Shown piece by piece: positions 26,328-35,362 of a stretch of DNA of 64,000 nucleotides. The position numbers and the translations under genes were made by a program. The notes beneath the pieces are model-generated. The model ran no database searches. It saw only the letters and a list, made by a program, of their open reading frames with translations, and was not told the DNA's origin. Source of the DNA: Hydrogenophaga sp. PBL-H3 (GTDB lineage: Bacteria; Pseudomonadota; Gammaproteobacteria; Burkholderiales; Burkholderiaceae_C); assembly GCF_010104355.1 (NCBI RefSeq), contig NZ_CP044974.1:1-64000 (forward strand), given 5' to 3'. Every line of letters starts with the position of its first letter. Position 1 is the first letter of the stretch.

Positions 26328-29300
26328 GGGGTCTCCTCGTTTTCAGTGCAATAAGTGACGGTACGCAAAGCTAGCACTGGCGCGGGGGTGGTCTGGGTAG
26401 ACCGTTGATTTCATTGACTTTCCTGTTCGCTTTGTAAACGGGTATGGTGGCCTCCCACTTTTGAGGTTCACGATGCAGGGTTGGCACACAACGTTTTTTG
26501 GGGATGCGTGGGCTCCCCCGCGATATCAGCGACTTCGAGATGAAGGCATTTTTCACCTTCGATGGTGCCGAGCGCGACGCAATCAATGCACGCCGAGGTG
26601 ATTCCCACAAGCTTGGTCTGGCGCTCCATATTGGTTTCCTGCGCATGAGTGGGCGTTTGCTCGGTGCCTTTCGGGTAATTCCAGTAGCCTTGTGGCGCCA
26701 CCTTGGCAACGAGCTTGGCATTGCAGCACCAGAAGTCGCCTCGCTGAGAGCCATGTATGAACGCGGGCGCACGCTATTCGATCACCAACAAGTAGCCTGC
26801 ACGGTCCTTGGATTCCAGTGGATGAGCGAGCACCAGCGCCGCTCACTGGTACGTGAACTGCGCGACGAAGTGGCGCGCTGCGCCGACCGCGATCAGCTAC
26901 TCGTGCGGGCGCGTCAATGGCTGTACAAGAACAAGCTGGTGATCGTGCACGAGCGGGCAATTCGGACACTGATTGCGGCGGCACTTGCCCAGCTTGAAGT
27001 TGAAACAGGCACCGCCATCGCCGCCAGCGTTGATCCAGCAACACTTGATCGCTGGCGAGCCTCAGTTTCAGAGCTGCGCCCAGATGGACAAACCCAGCAG
27101 AGTTGGCTATGGGCTGCACCGGCGAAACACTCAACCCGCCAAATCAGCGAGGTACTGGAGCGCATCGACCTGCTTTACACGCTGGACGTTCATAAGCACC
27201 TGGCAGACATCCCCGATCTCATCTTGCGCCGCTACGCGCGCCGACTTGTCTCCAGGCCGCCCTCAGCCGGAGCCAAGATCAAAGAGCCAGCGCGCACCGT
27301 GGAGGTCGCATGCTTTCTTCGGTATTGCCTGTTCACCACCACAGACCAGTTGATCCTTATGGTGCAGCGCCGGATCGCCGATCTGTGGCGTCAGGCTGCC
27401 GCCGATGTCCCCGCTACCGTCAATTGGGCCGCAATGTACAAAACGCTGCTCGGCGAACTTGTTGCCTTGAGCGCGCAAGGTGCGGTGCCAGATGCTGAGT
27501 TGCGTGCCCGTCTTGAAGCCTTGATCACCGAAACCCAGAAACGCAAACCACCGAGCAGGGCCTCCCTGGTCCGCGAGGGATTGATTGATGGAATTCGCCC
27601 CGTGCGGTCGTTGCTCGTCGCCATTGCAAAGCTGCCCTGGCAGGCCACCGGCGAGCATCCTGCCATCGAGTACCTTGCCAAGCTGCAAGCTTTATATCTC
27701 AAAGGATCCAGAAAGCTGCCAGTTGAAGTGGTGGCACCAAGTCTGGGAATGATCTGGCAGGTTTCGATCTCCAGCCCAGACCGGGAACGGGCGTTTCAGG
27801 CGTTGGAGGTGGCCACCCTGTTTGCCCTGCGCCGCGCGGTGCGCAATGGCTCGGTCTGGATTGAGCACAGCCTGAGCTTTCGGGGTCGTGCGCGCTTGTT
27901 CTTCACGGACGAGCGTTGGCAGGCAGAGTCCAAGAAACACTATGCCCGTCTATCGTTACCCAGCAAGGCTGCCACTTTCTTGAAGCCTTTGCTGGCCAGA
28001 GTAACTGCCGGTGTCGATGCGGTGGCCGCTGCAGCCCGCAGTGGCGTACTGCGCGTGGATGATGAACTCCATTTGTCGCCATTGCCCGCAGAGGACGAAG
28101 ACCCAGAAGTGACCAAGCTGCGCGCGGCTTTGGATCACCGCATCGGTGAGGTTCAATTGCCGGAAGTGATTCTGGCCGTTGACGCCCAGGTGCGCTTTAG
28201 CTGGATCATGCTCGGACGTGAGCCGCGCTCTACCGACGAGCTGCTGATGGTCTATGCCGGCATCATGGCCCACGGCACCAGTCTGACTGCGGTCGAATGC
28301 GCGCGCATGATTCCGCAATTGTCTGCCACCAGCATTCGCCAGGCCATGCGCTGGGCGCGGGACGAACGGCGTCTGAGCCAGGCCTGCCAGGCTGTGCTGG
28401 AATTCATGCAGCGACACCCGATTGCCGCCACCTGGGGGCGGTCCGATTTGGCATCTTCTGACATGATGACCATGGAGACCACCAAACGGGTGTGGCAAGC
28501 CCGGCTTGATCCTCGGCGCAACACACCTTCCATTGGAATCTACTCCCATGTAAAAGACCGGTGGGGCATCTTCCATGCGCAGCCCTTTGTGCTCAATGAG
28601 CGCCAGGCGGGCGTGGCCATTGAAGGTGTCATCCGCCAAGAAAAGCTGGAGACCAGCCAGCTTGCTGTGGATACCCATGGCTACACCGACTTTGCCATGT
28701 CACATGCCCGTTTGCTTGGTTTTGATCTTTGCCCGCGGTTGAAGGAACTCAAACAGCGCCACCTCTTTGTGCCACGCGGCACCAAAGTGCCCGCAGAAAT
28801 CGCTGCGGTGTGCGAAGCCAATGTCGACGTCGCTTTGATCGAAAAGCATTGGGATAGTCTGGTGCACCTGGCAGCCTCGGTCATGAGCGGACATGCCAGT
28901 GCGGTGGCAGCTCTTGCGCGGTTCGGTTCTGCCGCCCAGGGCGATCCAATCTATGAGGCTGGCGTGCAATTGGGGCGGTTGCTGCGTACGGCGTTTTTGG
29001 CTGACTACTTTGTCAAGGACGCTTTCAGGAACGAGTTGCGCCGGGTGCTCAATCGGGGCGAGGCTGTTAACGCCCTCAAGCGCGCCATTTATACCGGCCG
29101 GATCAGCCCGGCGCAGGCCAAACGTGTCGATGAAATGCAGGCTGTGGCCGATGCGTTGAGCCTGATGGCCAACATCGTGATGGCGTGGAATACCTCACAG
29201 ATGCAGGCGGTCCTGGATCGCTGGTCGAACCGCCGCCAGGTCATTCCACCGGAACTGATCGGGAAGATTGCGCCCACCAGGCTGGAGAGCATCAACTTGC

Positions 29301-29532
29301 GGGGTGTGTTTCGCTTCCCGGTTGACCGCTATGCTGACCAAATCCTGCCTTCGCGGCCAAATGCATCGATAACTGGCACCAATGGATGAAACCGACCACG
29401 GTTTGACGCCACGAATCGCAGATTTGAAAGTGAACAGGAAAGTCAATGAAATCAACGATCTACCAACACCACCTCCGCGCCAGTGCTAGCTTTTCGTACC
29501 GTCACTTATTGCACTGAAAACGAGGAGACCCC
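26328..29532 (+). mobile_element. IS1071, copy 2
   Basis: Full-length 3,205-bp IS1071 with both ~110-bp inverted repeats. It separates the ccd and dca clusters. Flanks TGCTA and AGCTC are not a target duplication. It truncates ccdR on the left and dcaR on the right, showing that deletions or IS1071-IS1071 recombination created these junctions. Confidence 0.97.
26504..29389 (+). CDS. tnpA: IS1071 transposase TnpA (5' frameshift)
   Basis: Tn3-family DDE transposase. The native start is probably ATG at 26473 (MQGWHTTF), but a T6 run at 26494-26499 (T5 in copy 3) shifts the frame after eight codons. The first in-frame ATG after the shift is 26504, giving 961 of about 971 residues. The catalytic C-terminal region (VDTHGYTDFAMS, LCPRLKELKQRHLF, and FRNELRRVLNRGEAVNALKRAIY) is intact. 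It may remain active from the internal start or by slippage. Confidence 0.9.
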   Translation: MRGLPRDISDFEMKAFFTFDGAERDAINARRGDSHKLGLALHIGFLRMSGRLLGAFRVIPVALWRHLGNELGIAAPEVASLRAMYERGRTLFDHQQVACTVLGFQWMSEHQRRSLVRELRDEVARCADRDQLLVRARQWLYKNKLVIVHERAIRTLIAAALAQLEVETGTAIAASVDPATLDRWRASVSELRPDGQTQQSWLWAAPAKHSTRQISEVLERIDLLYTLDVHKHLADIPDLILRRYARRLVSRPPSAGAKIKEPARTVEVACFLRYCLFTTTDQLILMVQRRIADLWRQAAADVPATVNWAAMYKTLLGELVALSAQGAVPDAELRARLEALITETQKRKPPSRASLVREGLIDGIRPVRSLLVAIAKLPWQATGEHPAIEYLAKLQALYLKGSRKLPVEVVAPSLGMIWQVSISSPDRERAFQALEVATLFALRRAVRNGSVWIEHSLSFRGRARLFFTDERWQAESKKHYARLSLPSKAATFLKPLLARVTAGVDAVAAAARSGVLRVDDELHLSPLPAEDEDPEVTKLRAALDHRIGEVQLPEVILAVDAQVRFSWIMLGREPRSTDELLMVYAGIMAHGTSLTAVECARMIPQLSATSIRQAMRWARDERRLSQACQAVLEFMQRHPIAATWGRSDLASSDMMTMETTKRVWQARLDPRRNTPSIGIYSHVKDRWGIFHAQPFVLNERQAGVAIEGVIRQEKLETSQLAVDTHGYTDFAMSHARLLGFDLCPRLKELKQRHLFVPRGTKVPAEIAAVCEANVDVALIEKHWDSLVHLAASVMSGHASAVAALARFGSAAQGDPIYEAGVQLGRLLRTAFLADYFVKDAFRNELRRVLNRGEAVNALKRAIYTGRISPAQAKRVDEMQAVADALSLMANIVMAWNTSQMQAVLDRWSNRRQVIPPELIGKIAPTRLESINLRGVFRFPVDRYADQILPSRPNASITGTNG

Positions 29533-29627
29533 AGCTCCGCAGCCACTTCGTAGCTGCCATGCCGTTCCAGCGCCAGGAATGCTCGGATCAAATCCCATTG
29601 GGGAGTGGTCGGACCATCTCGGGTCAT
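29533..29627 (-). pseudogene. dcaR: dcaR remnant (LysR N-terminus)
   Basis: The first 31-32 residues of a LysR regulator (MTRDGPTTPQWDLIRAFLAL, then ERHGSYEVAAEL) before IS1071 copy 2 cuts in. The ATG at 29627 has AAGGAG about 9 bases upstream. It follows dcaB in the position where aniline clusters carry their LysR regulator, so the name is from context. It is non-functional. Confidence 0.8.
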
Positions 29628-29674
29628 GAATGGTGCTCCTTGGGTGGCTCGTGGCTGCCTGCAAGCATCCAGCG

Positions 29675-30688
29675 TCATGAAAATCGCACCTGCAGCGCAG
29701 GGCTGGCGGCACGGGTGCGGCAAGCGAGCAACCAGCCCGCGGCCACGTCGTCCTCGTCGAGCACCGAACTGTCCAAGCGCTGCACCTCGCCGGCCTGCAG
29801 GCGGCACATGCACGAGGCGCATTCGCCGACGCGGCAGGCGTGCGGCGCTGGCAGTCCGGCGCGCAGCATGGCGGACAGCAGAAGTTCGCCGGCACGCACC
29901 GGCACGGCGTGGGTCTGGCCTTTCATCAGGACCGTGAGCAGCGCCTCGGGGCCATCACCTGCGGCTTCCTCGCTCGCACCTTCCACGGCGGCGCCGAAGT
30001 CCTCCCGGTGCACACGCTGGGCATCGAACCCGGCGACCTGGAGACTGGCGCCCACGGCGTGCATGAAGGGTTCCGGACCGCACATGTAGGCGTCGGCCTG
30101 GTCCAGCCCCTGCGCCTGCGCCACCAGAACGGCCTGCGTAGGAAGGCCCTGCTCGGCGTCATACCAGTGGACGATCTCCAGGCGCCCCGCAGCGGCATCC
30201 TGCAACGCCTGCAACTCGGCCAACAGCATGGCCGTGGCCCGGTCGCGGTTAGCGTAGAAGAGCCGCACGCGCGCCGCACCGCGCGCCAGCGCCTCGCGAG
30301 CCAGCGCGAACACCGGTGCGATGCCGCTGCCGCCGGCGTACAGCAGCAGCGGCTGCCCGGGCCGCGCCAGGGTGAAGTGCCCGGCGGGGGGAAGAACCTG
30401 CAACTGCAGGCCCGGCCGGGCGTTGTCGCACAGCCAGTTCGAGACGCGGCCGCCGGCAACGCGGCGCACCAGCACGCTGATCGGCTGCCCTGTCACGGGC
30501 TCGCTGGTGATCGAGTAGCAGCGCCAGTGCTCGTCGCCCTGCACTTCGACCGCCAGCGTCAGGTACTGGCCCGGCTGGAACGTGAACTTCGGCTGCTGCT
30601 CATCGTCCACGCGCAGGCTGAGCAGGATGGCGTCGCTCCCCTGGGCCGTGACGTCGGTGATGGTGAGGGATTGCGCCCGCTTCGCCAT
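29675..30688 (-). CDS. dcaB: aniline dioxygenase reductase component
   Basis: A 337-residue three-domain reductase: FAD-binding (RCYSITSEP), NAD-binding (LLLYAGGSGIAPVFAL and MCGPEPFM), and a C-terminal plant-type [2Fe-2S] domain with Cys residues in CRVGECASCMC and a distal ACR. It passes electrons from NAD(P)H to the Rieske oxygenase. The start is ATG 30688. It lies 11 bp after the small-subunit gene and just before the dcaR remnant. Confidence 0.92.
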   Translation of the reverse strand: MAKRAQSLTITDVTAQGSDAILLSLRVDDEQQPKFTFQPGQYLTLAVEVQGDEHWRCYSITSEPVTGQPISVLVRRVAGGRVSNWLCDNARPGLQLQVLPPAGHFTLARPGQPLLLYAGGSGIAPVFALAREALARGAARVRLFYANRDRATAMLLAELQALQDAAAGRLEIVHWYDAEQGLPTQAVLVAQAQGLDQADAYMCGPEPFMHAVGASLQVAGFDAQRVHREDFGAAVEGASEEAAGDGPEALLTVLMKGQTHAVPVRAGELLLSAMLRAGLPAPHACRVGECASCMCRLQAGEVQRLDSSVLDEDDVAAGWLLACRTRAASPALQVRFS

Positions 30689-30699
30689 TGACGCCGCCT

Positions 30700-31344
30700 T
30701 CAGAGGAAGAACGAGTTGTTGCCCTGGGGGCGGTCGCTGTCGATCAGATTGACCTGCTTGAGCACGATGCTCAGGCCAGCTTCCGTCTCGCGCAGAACGA
30801 AACCATTCCAGCCCGCCAGCACGCGGCCGTGGCCCTCGCGCGACTCGACCAGCGTGAAGCTGTAGCGCGCACGCCATTCGTCCGAGCGCCCTGGGCTCGC
30901 CCACACCTCGAGTCCGCTGAACTGGCGAGCGGTACGAGAGGTCGGGAACTGCGAGAAGGCCAGCCCCGTTCCCAGCCGCGTCACCCGGTCCAGGAGGCGG
31001 CGCCTGTCGTGGAATTCCAGCGTGACGCTGCATCTCGGGTCCGGAGCGGGCGAGACAGCAGGAATCCAGTAGACGCATTCTTCGGCGAACAGTGCCAGCC
31101 ACTGGACGTATGCGTCCTGCGTGAGCGCCCCCTGGTCCAGCAGCCTCGCCTCCACGGTCAGCATTCGGACGATGTCGCGCTCACGCGCCGCATCGACGGT
31201 GCCGGGCTCGCGCACCACCGCCCGGGCCAGGTCGGCGGAGACGTCCATCAGCCAGTCGTAGAACGATGCGACCACATACAGCGATGGCGGTTGATGGCGG
31301 TACCCTTGCCGCCCAGCGGCGGGTTGCTGCGTCGCTGTGCTCAT
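30700..31344 (-). CDS. dcaA2: aniline dioxygenase small (beta) subunit
   Basis: A 214-residue ring-hydroxylating dioxygenase beta subunit: VEARLLDQG, WLALFAEECVYWIP, LEFHDRRRLLDRVTRL, and a C-terminal VLKQVNLIDSDRPQGNNSFFL. The subunit is structural in the alpha3beta3 oxygenase. The start at 31344 is a 4-base overlap (ATGA) with the large-subunit stop, implying stoichiometric coupled translation. Confidence 0.92.
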   Translation of the reverse strand: MSTATQQPAAGRQGYRHQPPSLYVVASFYDWLMDVSADLARAVVREPGTVDAARERDIVRMLTVEARLLDQGALTQDAYVQWLALFAEECVYWIPAVSPAPDPRCSVTLEFHDRRRLLDRVTRLGTGLAFSQFPTSRTARQFSGLEVWASPGRSDEWRARYSFTLVESREGHGRVLAGWNGFVLRETEAGLSIVLKQVNLIDSDRPQGNNSFFL

Positions 31345-32690
31345 GCCAGCCTCCCCTTGTCCATGCGCAGCGTTGGCTCTGCCTGCATCAGGCGCTTCCA
31401 CTGCGCGTAGTAGTTGCGCATGTGCAGTTCGGTGGTCACCGGTCCGCGGATGATTCCGTCCTCGACCGGCACGTCTTTGCCGGACTCGTGGTGCCGGCTC
31501 ATGTCGACCCACTCGTCCTCGGGGCTGTTGCACAACCCGCGCTGGCACTCCTCGAAGTTGGCGGCGTCGTCCATCTCGCCCATGACGGGGAAATCCTCCT
31601 GCGTGCGCAGGCGCATGGTGTTGACCTCTGCGTCCACGTCTCTGCGCCGGGTGGCATGCCAGCTTACCGAGGTTTCGCCCACCGCCAGAGGCTGGATCAC
31701 CTGCACCTGGTTGCCGATCAGCGCCAGATTGGGAAAGATGTTGAGGTTCATGCCCGCCCCGACAGTGGTGTCGAGCACGCGTTGGGCCTGATCGCGGCTG
31801 TGGGTGGCGGCCACGTGGGCCTCGTAGGGCTCACGCCCCGGCTGCGGGCGCTGCTCGCGCCAGGCGGAGTTGCGGTGCATCTCGGGACGCTGGTCGACCA
31901 CCGTATGCCCGTTGTCGAGCGCGTTGTTGCTCATGCGGGTGCGGTCGGCGTCGGCGAAGTAGGCCATGTCGCCGCCACCGTAGCGTTCCTTGGTCATCAC
32001 CAGCAGCGACTGGTGCGAGAACGGCACGTGGTAGCCGTCGCCCGCGTTGTCCCAGACCAGTTTCCAGTTGCAGCCGACGCGAAAGCGCTGAGCGCCGGCC
32101 AAGACGATGTTCTGAGCGCCCCCATTGTGCTCGATCCAGGCGTCCAGATAGCGTGTGGCATTGCCGAGGTGCTCGGCCAGGGGCGGCGCCTCGGAGTTCA
32201 GGGTAGCGAAGATGAAGCCCTTGTACGACGCCACCTGCGCAGGCCGCGCAAGGTGCATGTCGCGCGCCTTGAAGGCCGGGCCATAGGCGTTCTTGCCGGG
32301 AATGCCGAACAACTGACCTCGGTTGTCGAAACGCCAGCCGTGGTAGGGGCAGGTGAAGTTGGCGGCGTTTCCTTGGTGCTCGCGGCAGACGGTTGAGCCG
32401 CGGTGCGAGCAACGGTTGGAGAACACGCGAATTTGCCCCTCTTCGTCGCGAGTCACGATGACCTCGCGCACACCGATCCAGGCTTGCTTGAAATCGTTGG
32501 GCTCGGGGATTTCGCTCTCGTGGGCCAGATAGACCCAAGTGGCCGCGAAGATGTTGTTCATCTCGCGGGAGAAGATGGCTTCGTCGGTATAGAGGCGACG
32601 ATGCACCCGATCTTCCTGGACCAGATCATCCCAGTCGCCCTGGGCGGCGGGCGTCCGTGGAAGGACGGATATCTTGGCGGTGTTTGTCAT
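31341..32690 (-). CDS. dcaA1: aniline dioxygenase large (alpha) subunit
   Basis: A 449-residue Rieske oxygenase alpha subunit. The [2Fe-2S] ligands are in CSHRG and CPYHGW (about residues 93-118) and the mononuclear iron ligands in DNAGDGYHVPFSH. It carries out dioxygenation at the amino-bearing carbon and its neighbour, releasing ammonia and giving (chloro)catechol. Neighbouring Q and T genes identify the aniline-type family (Dca/Tdn/Tad). Substrate range for chlorinated anilines is inferred from its association with the ccd cluster. Confidence 0.93.
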   Translation of the reverse strand: MTNTAKISVLPRTPAAQGDWDDLVQEDRVHRRLYTDEAIFSREMNNIFAATWVYLAHESEIPEPNDFKQAWIGVREVIVTRDEEGQIRVFSNRCSHRGSTVCREHQGNAANFTCPYHGWRFDNRGQLFGIPGKNAYGPAFKARDMHLARPAQVASYKGFIFATLNSEAPPLAEHLGNATRYLDAWIEHNGGAQNIVLAGAQRFRVGCNWKLVWDNAGDGYHVPFSHQSLLVMTKERYGGGDMAYFADADRTRMSNNALDNGHTVVDQRPEMHRNSAWREQRPQPGREPYEAHVAATHSRDQAQRVLDTTVGAGMNLNIFPNLALIGNQVQVIQPLAVGETSVSWHATRRRDVDAEVNTMRLRTQEDFPVMGEMDDAANFEECQRGLCNSPEDEWVDMSRHHESGKDVPVEDGIIRGPVTTELHMRNYYAQWKRLMQAEPTLRMDKGRLA

Positions 32691-32726
32691 GGGGGTTTCC
32701 TTGTTCCTCTTCGATTGCCTATGGCC

Positions 32727-33488
32727 TTAGGCCGGCAAGGCCGAAATGTCCTGCGGTGTCGCGGGAAGGCGCCCCGCGTCGAGCAGGCGCCGCCCCAACG
32801 CGATCACGCGCTCGGGATCCAGGGCCTGCTGCGATTCCTGCTGCACGCGGACCCATTCGTCGTCGTCGAACAACGCACGGTGGTAGGCCATGAGCTTCTG
32901 CTGCAGGAACTGCCGATCCGCTTCCGGGTGCCCCTGGATACCCAGGAACTGCCCATTCACCAGGAAAACTTCGTGCGGGATCGTCTGCGAGGACGCCAGC
33001 TGAACGCCGCCCGGCGGCAGGGTGGTCACGCATTCGCCGTGGCTTTGCACCAGCACGGTGGGGCCTGCGCCGACCTGAGGGCCAAACAGCACCTGGGCCT
33101 CGCTGCTCCATTCCAGCCGGTCCGCGCCCAGCTTGAAGCGACCGGACGGATTTCTCCCGACCTCCCCGCCCAAAGCGGCTGCGATGGCCTGGGCGCCGAA
33201 GCAAAGCCCGACCACCGGCCCCTCGCCACGCTGCGCCGCACCTCGCAGGAACGCCAGCAGGTTGCTCACCAGGGGCGTCTGCGCGTCATCGATCACCGAC
33301 TTGGGACTGCCGCTGATGACATGCCCTGAATAATCGAATGCCTTCTCGAGAAAATCATTTTCAACAGGCTGGATAATCTCCCATTCTTCATTTTCCCGGC
33401 CAAAGGCCGAGATCATTTTTTCCTGCAACTCCAAGTCACCCGATGCATCCGAGCACCATATAACTGCGTACTTCTTCATGGCAGTCAT
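32727..33488 (-). CDS. dcaT: glutamine amidotransferase-like protein
   Basis: A 253-residue class-I glutamine-amidotransferase-fold protein: VVGLCFGAQAIAAALGG contains the nucleophile Cys, and IQGHPEADRQF the catalytic His-x-Glu. In aniline clusters T is thought to hydrolyse gamma-glutamylanilide, controlling its level. The start is taken as ATG 33488 (MTAMKKYAV), which overlaps the stop of a 39-codon duplicate upstream (TGATG). A further in-frame ATG lies at 33479. Confidence 0.88.
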   Translation of the reverse strand: MTAMKKYAVIWCSDASGDLELQEKMISAFGRENEEWEIIQPVENDFLEKAFDYSGHVISGSPKSVIDDAQTPLVSNLLAFLRGAAQRGEGPVVGLCFGAQAIAAALGGEVGRNPSGRFKLGADRLEWSSEAQVLFGPQVGAGPTVLVQSHGECVTTLPPGGVQLASSQTIPHEVFLVNGQFLGIQGHPEADRQFLQQKLMAYHRALFDDDEWVRVQQESQQALDPERVIALGRRLLDAGRLPATPQDISALPA

Positions 33489-33607
33489 CAGAAAATCTCC
33501 CATTCTTCATTTTCCCGGCCAAAGGCCGAGATCATTTTTTCCTGCAAATCCAGGTCGCCCGATGCATCCGAGCACCATATAACTGCGTACTTCTTCATGG
33601 CAGTCAT
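33488..33607 (-). pseudogene. 39-codon duplicate of the dcaT 5' end
   Basis: A 119-bp tandem duplication of the dcaT start lies between dcaQ and dcaT. It encodes MTAMKKYAVIWCSDASGDLD and about 19 further residues, then stops in EIF*. Its ATG overlaps the dcaQ stop, and its stop overlaps the dcaT ATG (both TGATG). The copies differ at three bases, so the duplication is not brand-new. It may only serve as a translational relay. Confidence 0.75.
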
Positions 33608-35085
33608 CAGAAAAGCTCGAAATATTCACGATGCTCCCAGTTGGTAACCGGATCACCCGAGAAATCCACCTGCCCTTCGGCATCAACGAACCTTTTCCAT
33701 TCGCTGCGCCGCAAATGCAACCAATAACGGATGAATTCCTCGCCGAATGCCTCACGGAAGAATTTCGAGGTTTCCAGCACCTCCAGCGCCTCGGACAGGT
33801 TATGAGGCAGGATGGTGACGTCCGCCGCATAGGGTGTTTCCTGCAGCGGCCCCGGATCGAGTTGGCGGCGGATGCCGTCGATCCCGGAAAACACCTGGGA
33901 AGCCAGGTAGAGATAGGGGTTGGCCGCCGGCTCGCCGATCCGGTTCTCCACCCGGCTGGCCGGGTCGCCGGGTGCGGAGATGACACGCGCCATCGCGGCG
34001 CGGTTGTCCTTGGCCCAGGTCACGCGATCTGGCGCCAGCGAATACGGGCGGCGACGGCGGTAGCCGTTGATCGTCGGCGTGGTGAAGCTCGACGCTGCGC
34101 AGGCATGCTCGAGCAGCCCGCCGACGTAGGAGCGCCCCAGCGCCGAGAGCGCCTCGCCCGGCTGCGGAATGAAGGCGTTGGCGCCCGAGTCCCGCGCCGT
34201 GAGTGACTGGTGGAGGTGCCAGCCGGAGGCTACAAAGCCTTGGATGGCGGGCTTGCACATGAAGCTCGCGAGATAGCCTCGCCGACGGCAGACCTGCTTG
34301 ACCGCGTTGCGGAACAGCACCATCGTGTCCGCCACGTCCAGGCCGGGCATCACGTCGAAGGTGGTCTCCATCTGGCTCGGCGCCCACTCGTCCTCGATGC
34401 TGCGCAGGGGCATCCCCAGGGCCAACAGGTGCTGGCGCACCTCGGCCATGATGGGCTCGACCTCGTCCAGGTGGTTCTCCAGCAGGTACGAATACCCTTT
34501 GGCCACCGGCATCACCTTGGGAGGCGCCGCAGGCGTTCCGGGGCCGCCAAGGGTTTCGGGCTCCAGGCAGGGATCGACGATGCGCGTCAGATACCACTCG
34601 ACCTCGAGGCCGGCCTGGTAGTCGTAGCCCAGGTCCTGCATCTCGGCCAGCGCCTTTTTCAGGATGGCGCGCGGACTCAACGCGAACGGGCGCCCACTGG
34701 TCATGTAAAGGTCGGCCAGCATCCAGCCGGTGCGATCCGCCCAGGGCAGGATGCGAAACGTGGTGGGGTCCGGGACCATCACGACGTTCGGGCTGCCGGC
34801 CAGTTCGGCGCTGCCGAGGCCCCCGTCGGCAGAGAAAGGGTTGAATACGATGGCGCTGGCGGTATCGAAAAAGAACGGCGCCATCGTGATCTCCGAGCCG
34901 CTGGCGAATGCCGACTTGAGCGCGGCGACCGACAGCATTTTTCCGCGCAGCAGTCCGTACTGATCCGGCCAAGACAACCGAACCATCTGCAGCCCCGCTT
35001 TCTCAATTTTATTCAGGACGTCTGCTGCTGCGGCTTTCTGGGTATCCGACCAGATGCCGTGCTTTTCAATGAATTTCCCGCTCAT
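33607..35085 (-). CDS. dcaQ: glutamine synthetase-like gamma-glutamylanilide synthase
   Basis: A 492-residue glutamine-synthetase-fold protein. The visible signatures are the ATP-binding-like GWHLHQSL after MCKPAIQGF and the R-E-N-R... GEPAANPYLYLASQV motif. In aniline pathways Q ligates glutamate to aniline; the gamma-glutamylanilide is the dioxygenase substrate. The ATG at 35085 begins the operon; its stop overlaps the next ATG. Length is normal for the class. Assigned by fold and cluster context. Confidence 0.9.
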   Translation of the reverse strand: MSGKFIEKHGIWSDTQKAAAADVLNKIEKAGLQMVRLSWPDQYGLLRGKMLSVAALKSAFASGSEITMAPFFFDTASAIVFNPFSADGGLGSAELAGSPNVVMVPDPTTFRILPWADRTGWMLADLYMTSGRPFALSPRAILKKALAEMQDLGYDYQAGLEVEWYLTRIVDPCLEPETLGGPGTPAAPPKVMPVAKGYSYLLENHLDEVEPIMAEVRQHLLALGMPLRSIEDEWAPSQMETTFDVMPGLDVADTMVLFRNAVKQVCRRRGYLASFMCKPAIQGFVASGWHLHQSLTARDSGANAFIPQPGEALSALGRSYVGGLLEHACAASSFTTPTINGYRRRRPYSLAPDRVTWAKDNRAAMARVISAPGDPASRVENRIGEPAANPYLYLASQVFSGIDGIRRQLDPGPLQETPYAADVTILPHNLSEALEVLETSKFFREAFGEEFIRYWLHLRRSEWKRFVDAEGQVDFSGDPVTNWEHREYFELF

Positions 35086-35362
35086 CGCGTCTCCTAGGTT
35101 ATTTGCGGCTAATTATATTAGTCGGCGATACTTGATGATCTAGGGGAAAACCCTTCAAATTCACCGTCTTTTTTTATTATCATAGATCAAAAATGATGCG
35201 TACATCCGGGAAAACACCAATCCCGCCGAGCGGGTTGCGGCCGGCATGGCACTTGATCGACCCAGAACGCTGCACCGGCTGAAGCGCACCGACTCGCGAA
35301 GCTTCACAAATGTCGCCTTCATCGGAAGGCTCGGAGCACCCGAAGCAAGACAGGAGAACACG
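35086..35362. promoter_or_regulatory. divergent dcaQ / oxidoreductase control region
   Basis: AT-rich intergenic DNA between divergent genes. CTAAT-TAT-ATTAG at 35109-35121 is a small inverted repeat near the dcaQ side. TTATTATCATAGATCAAAAATGATG at about 35175-35198 is AT-rich and may carry the rightward promoter. AGGAG at 35352 serves the rightward gene. No exact operator can be assigned. Confidence 0.5.
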
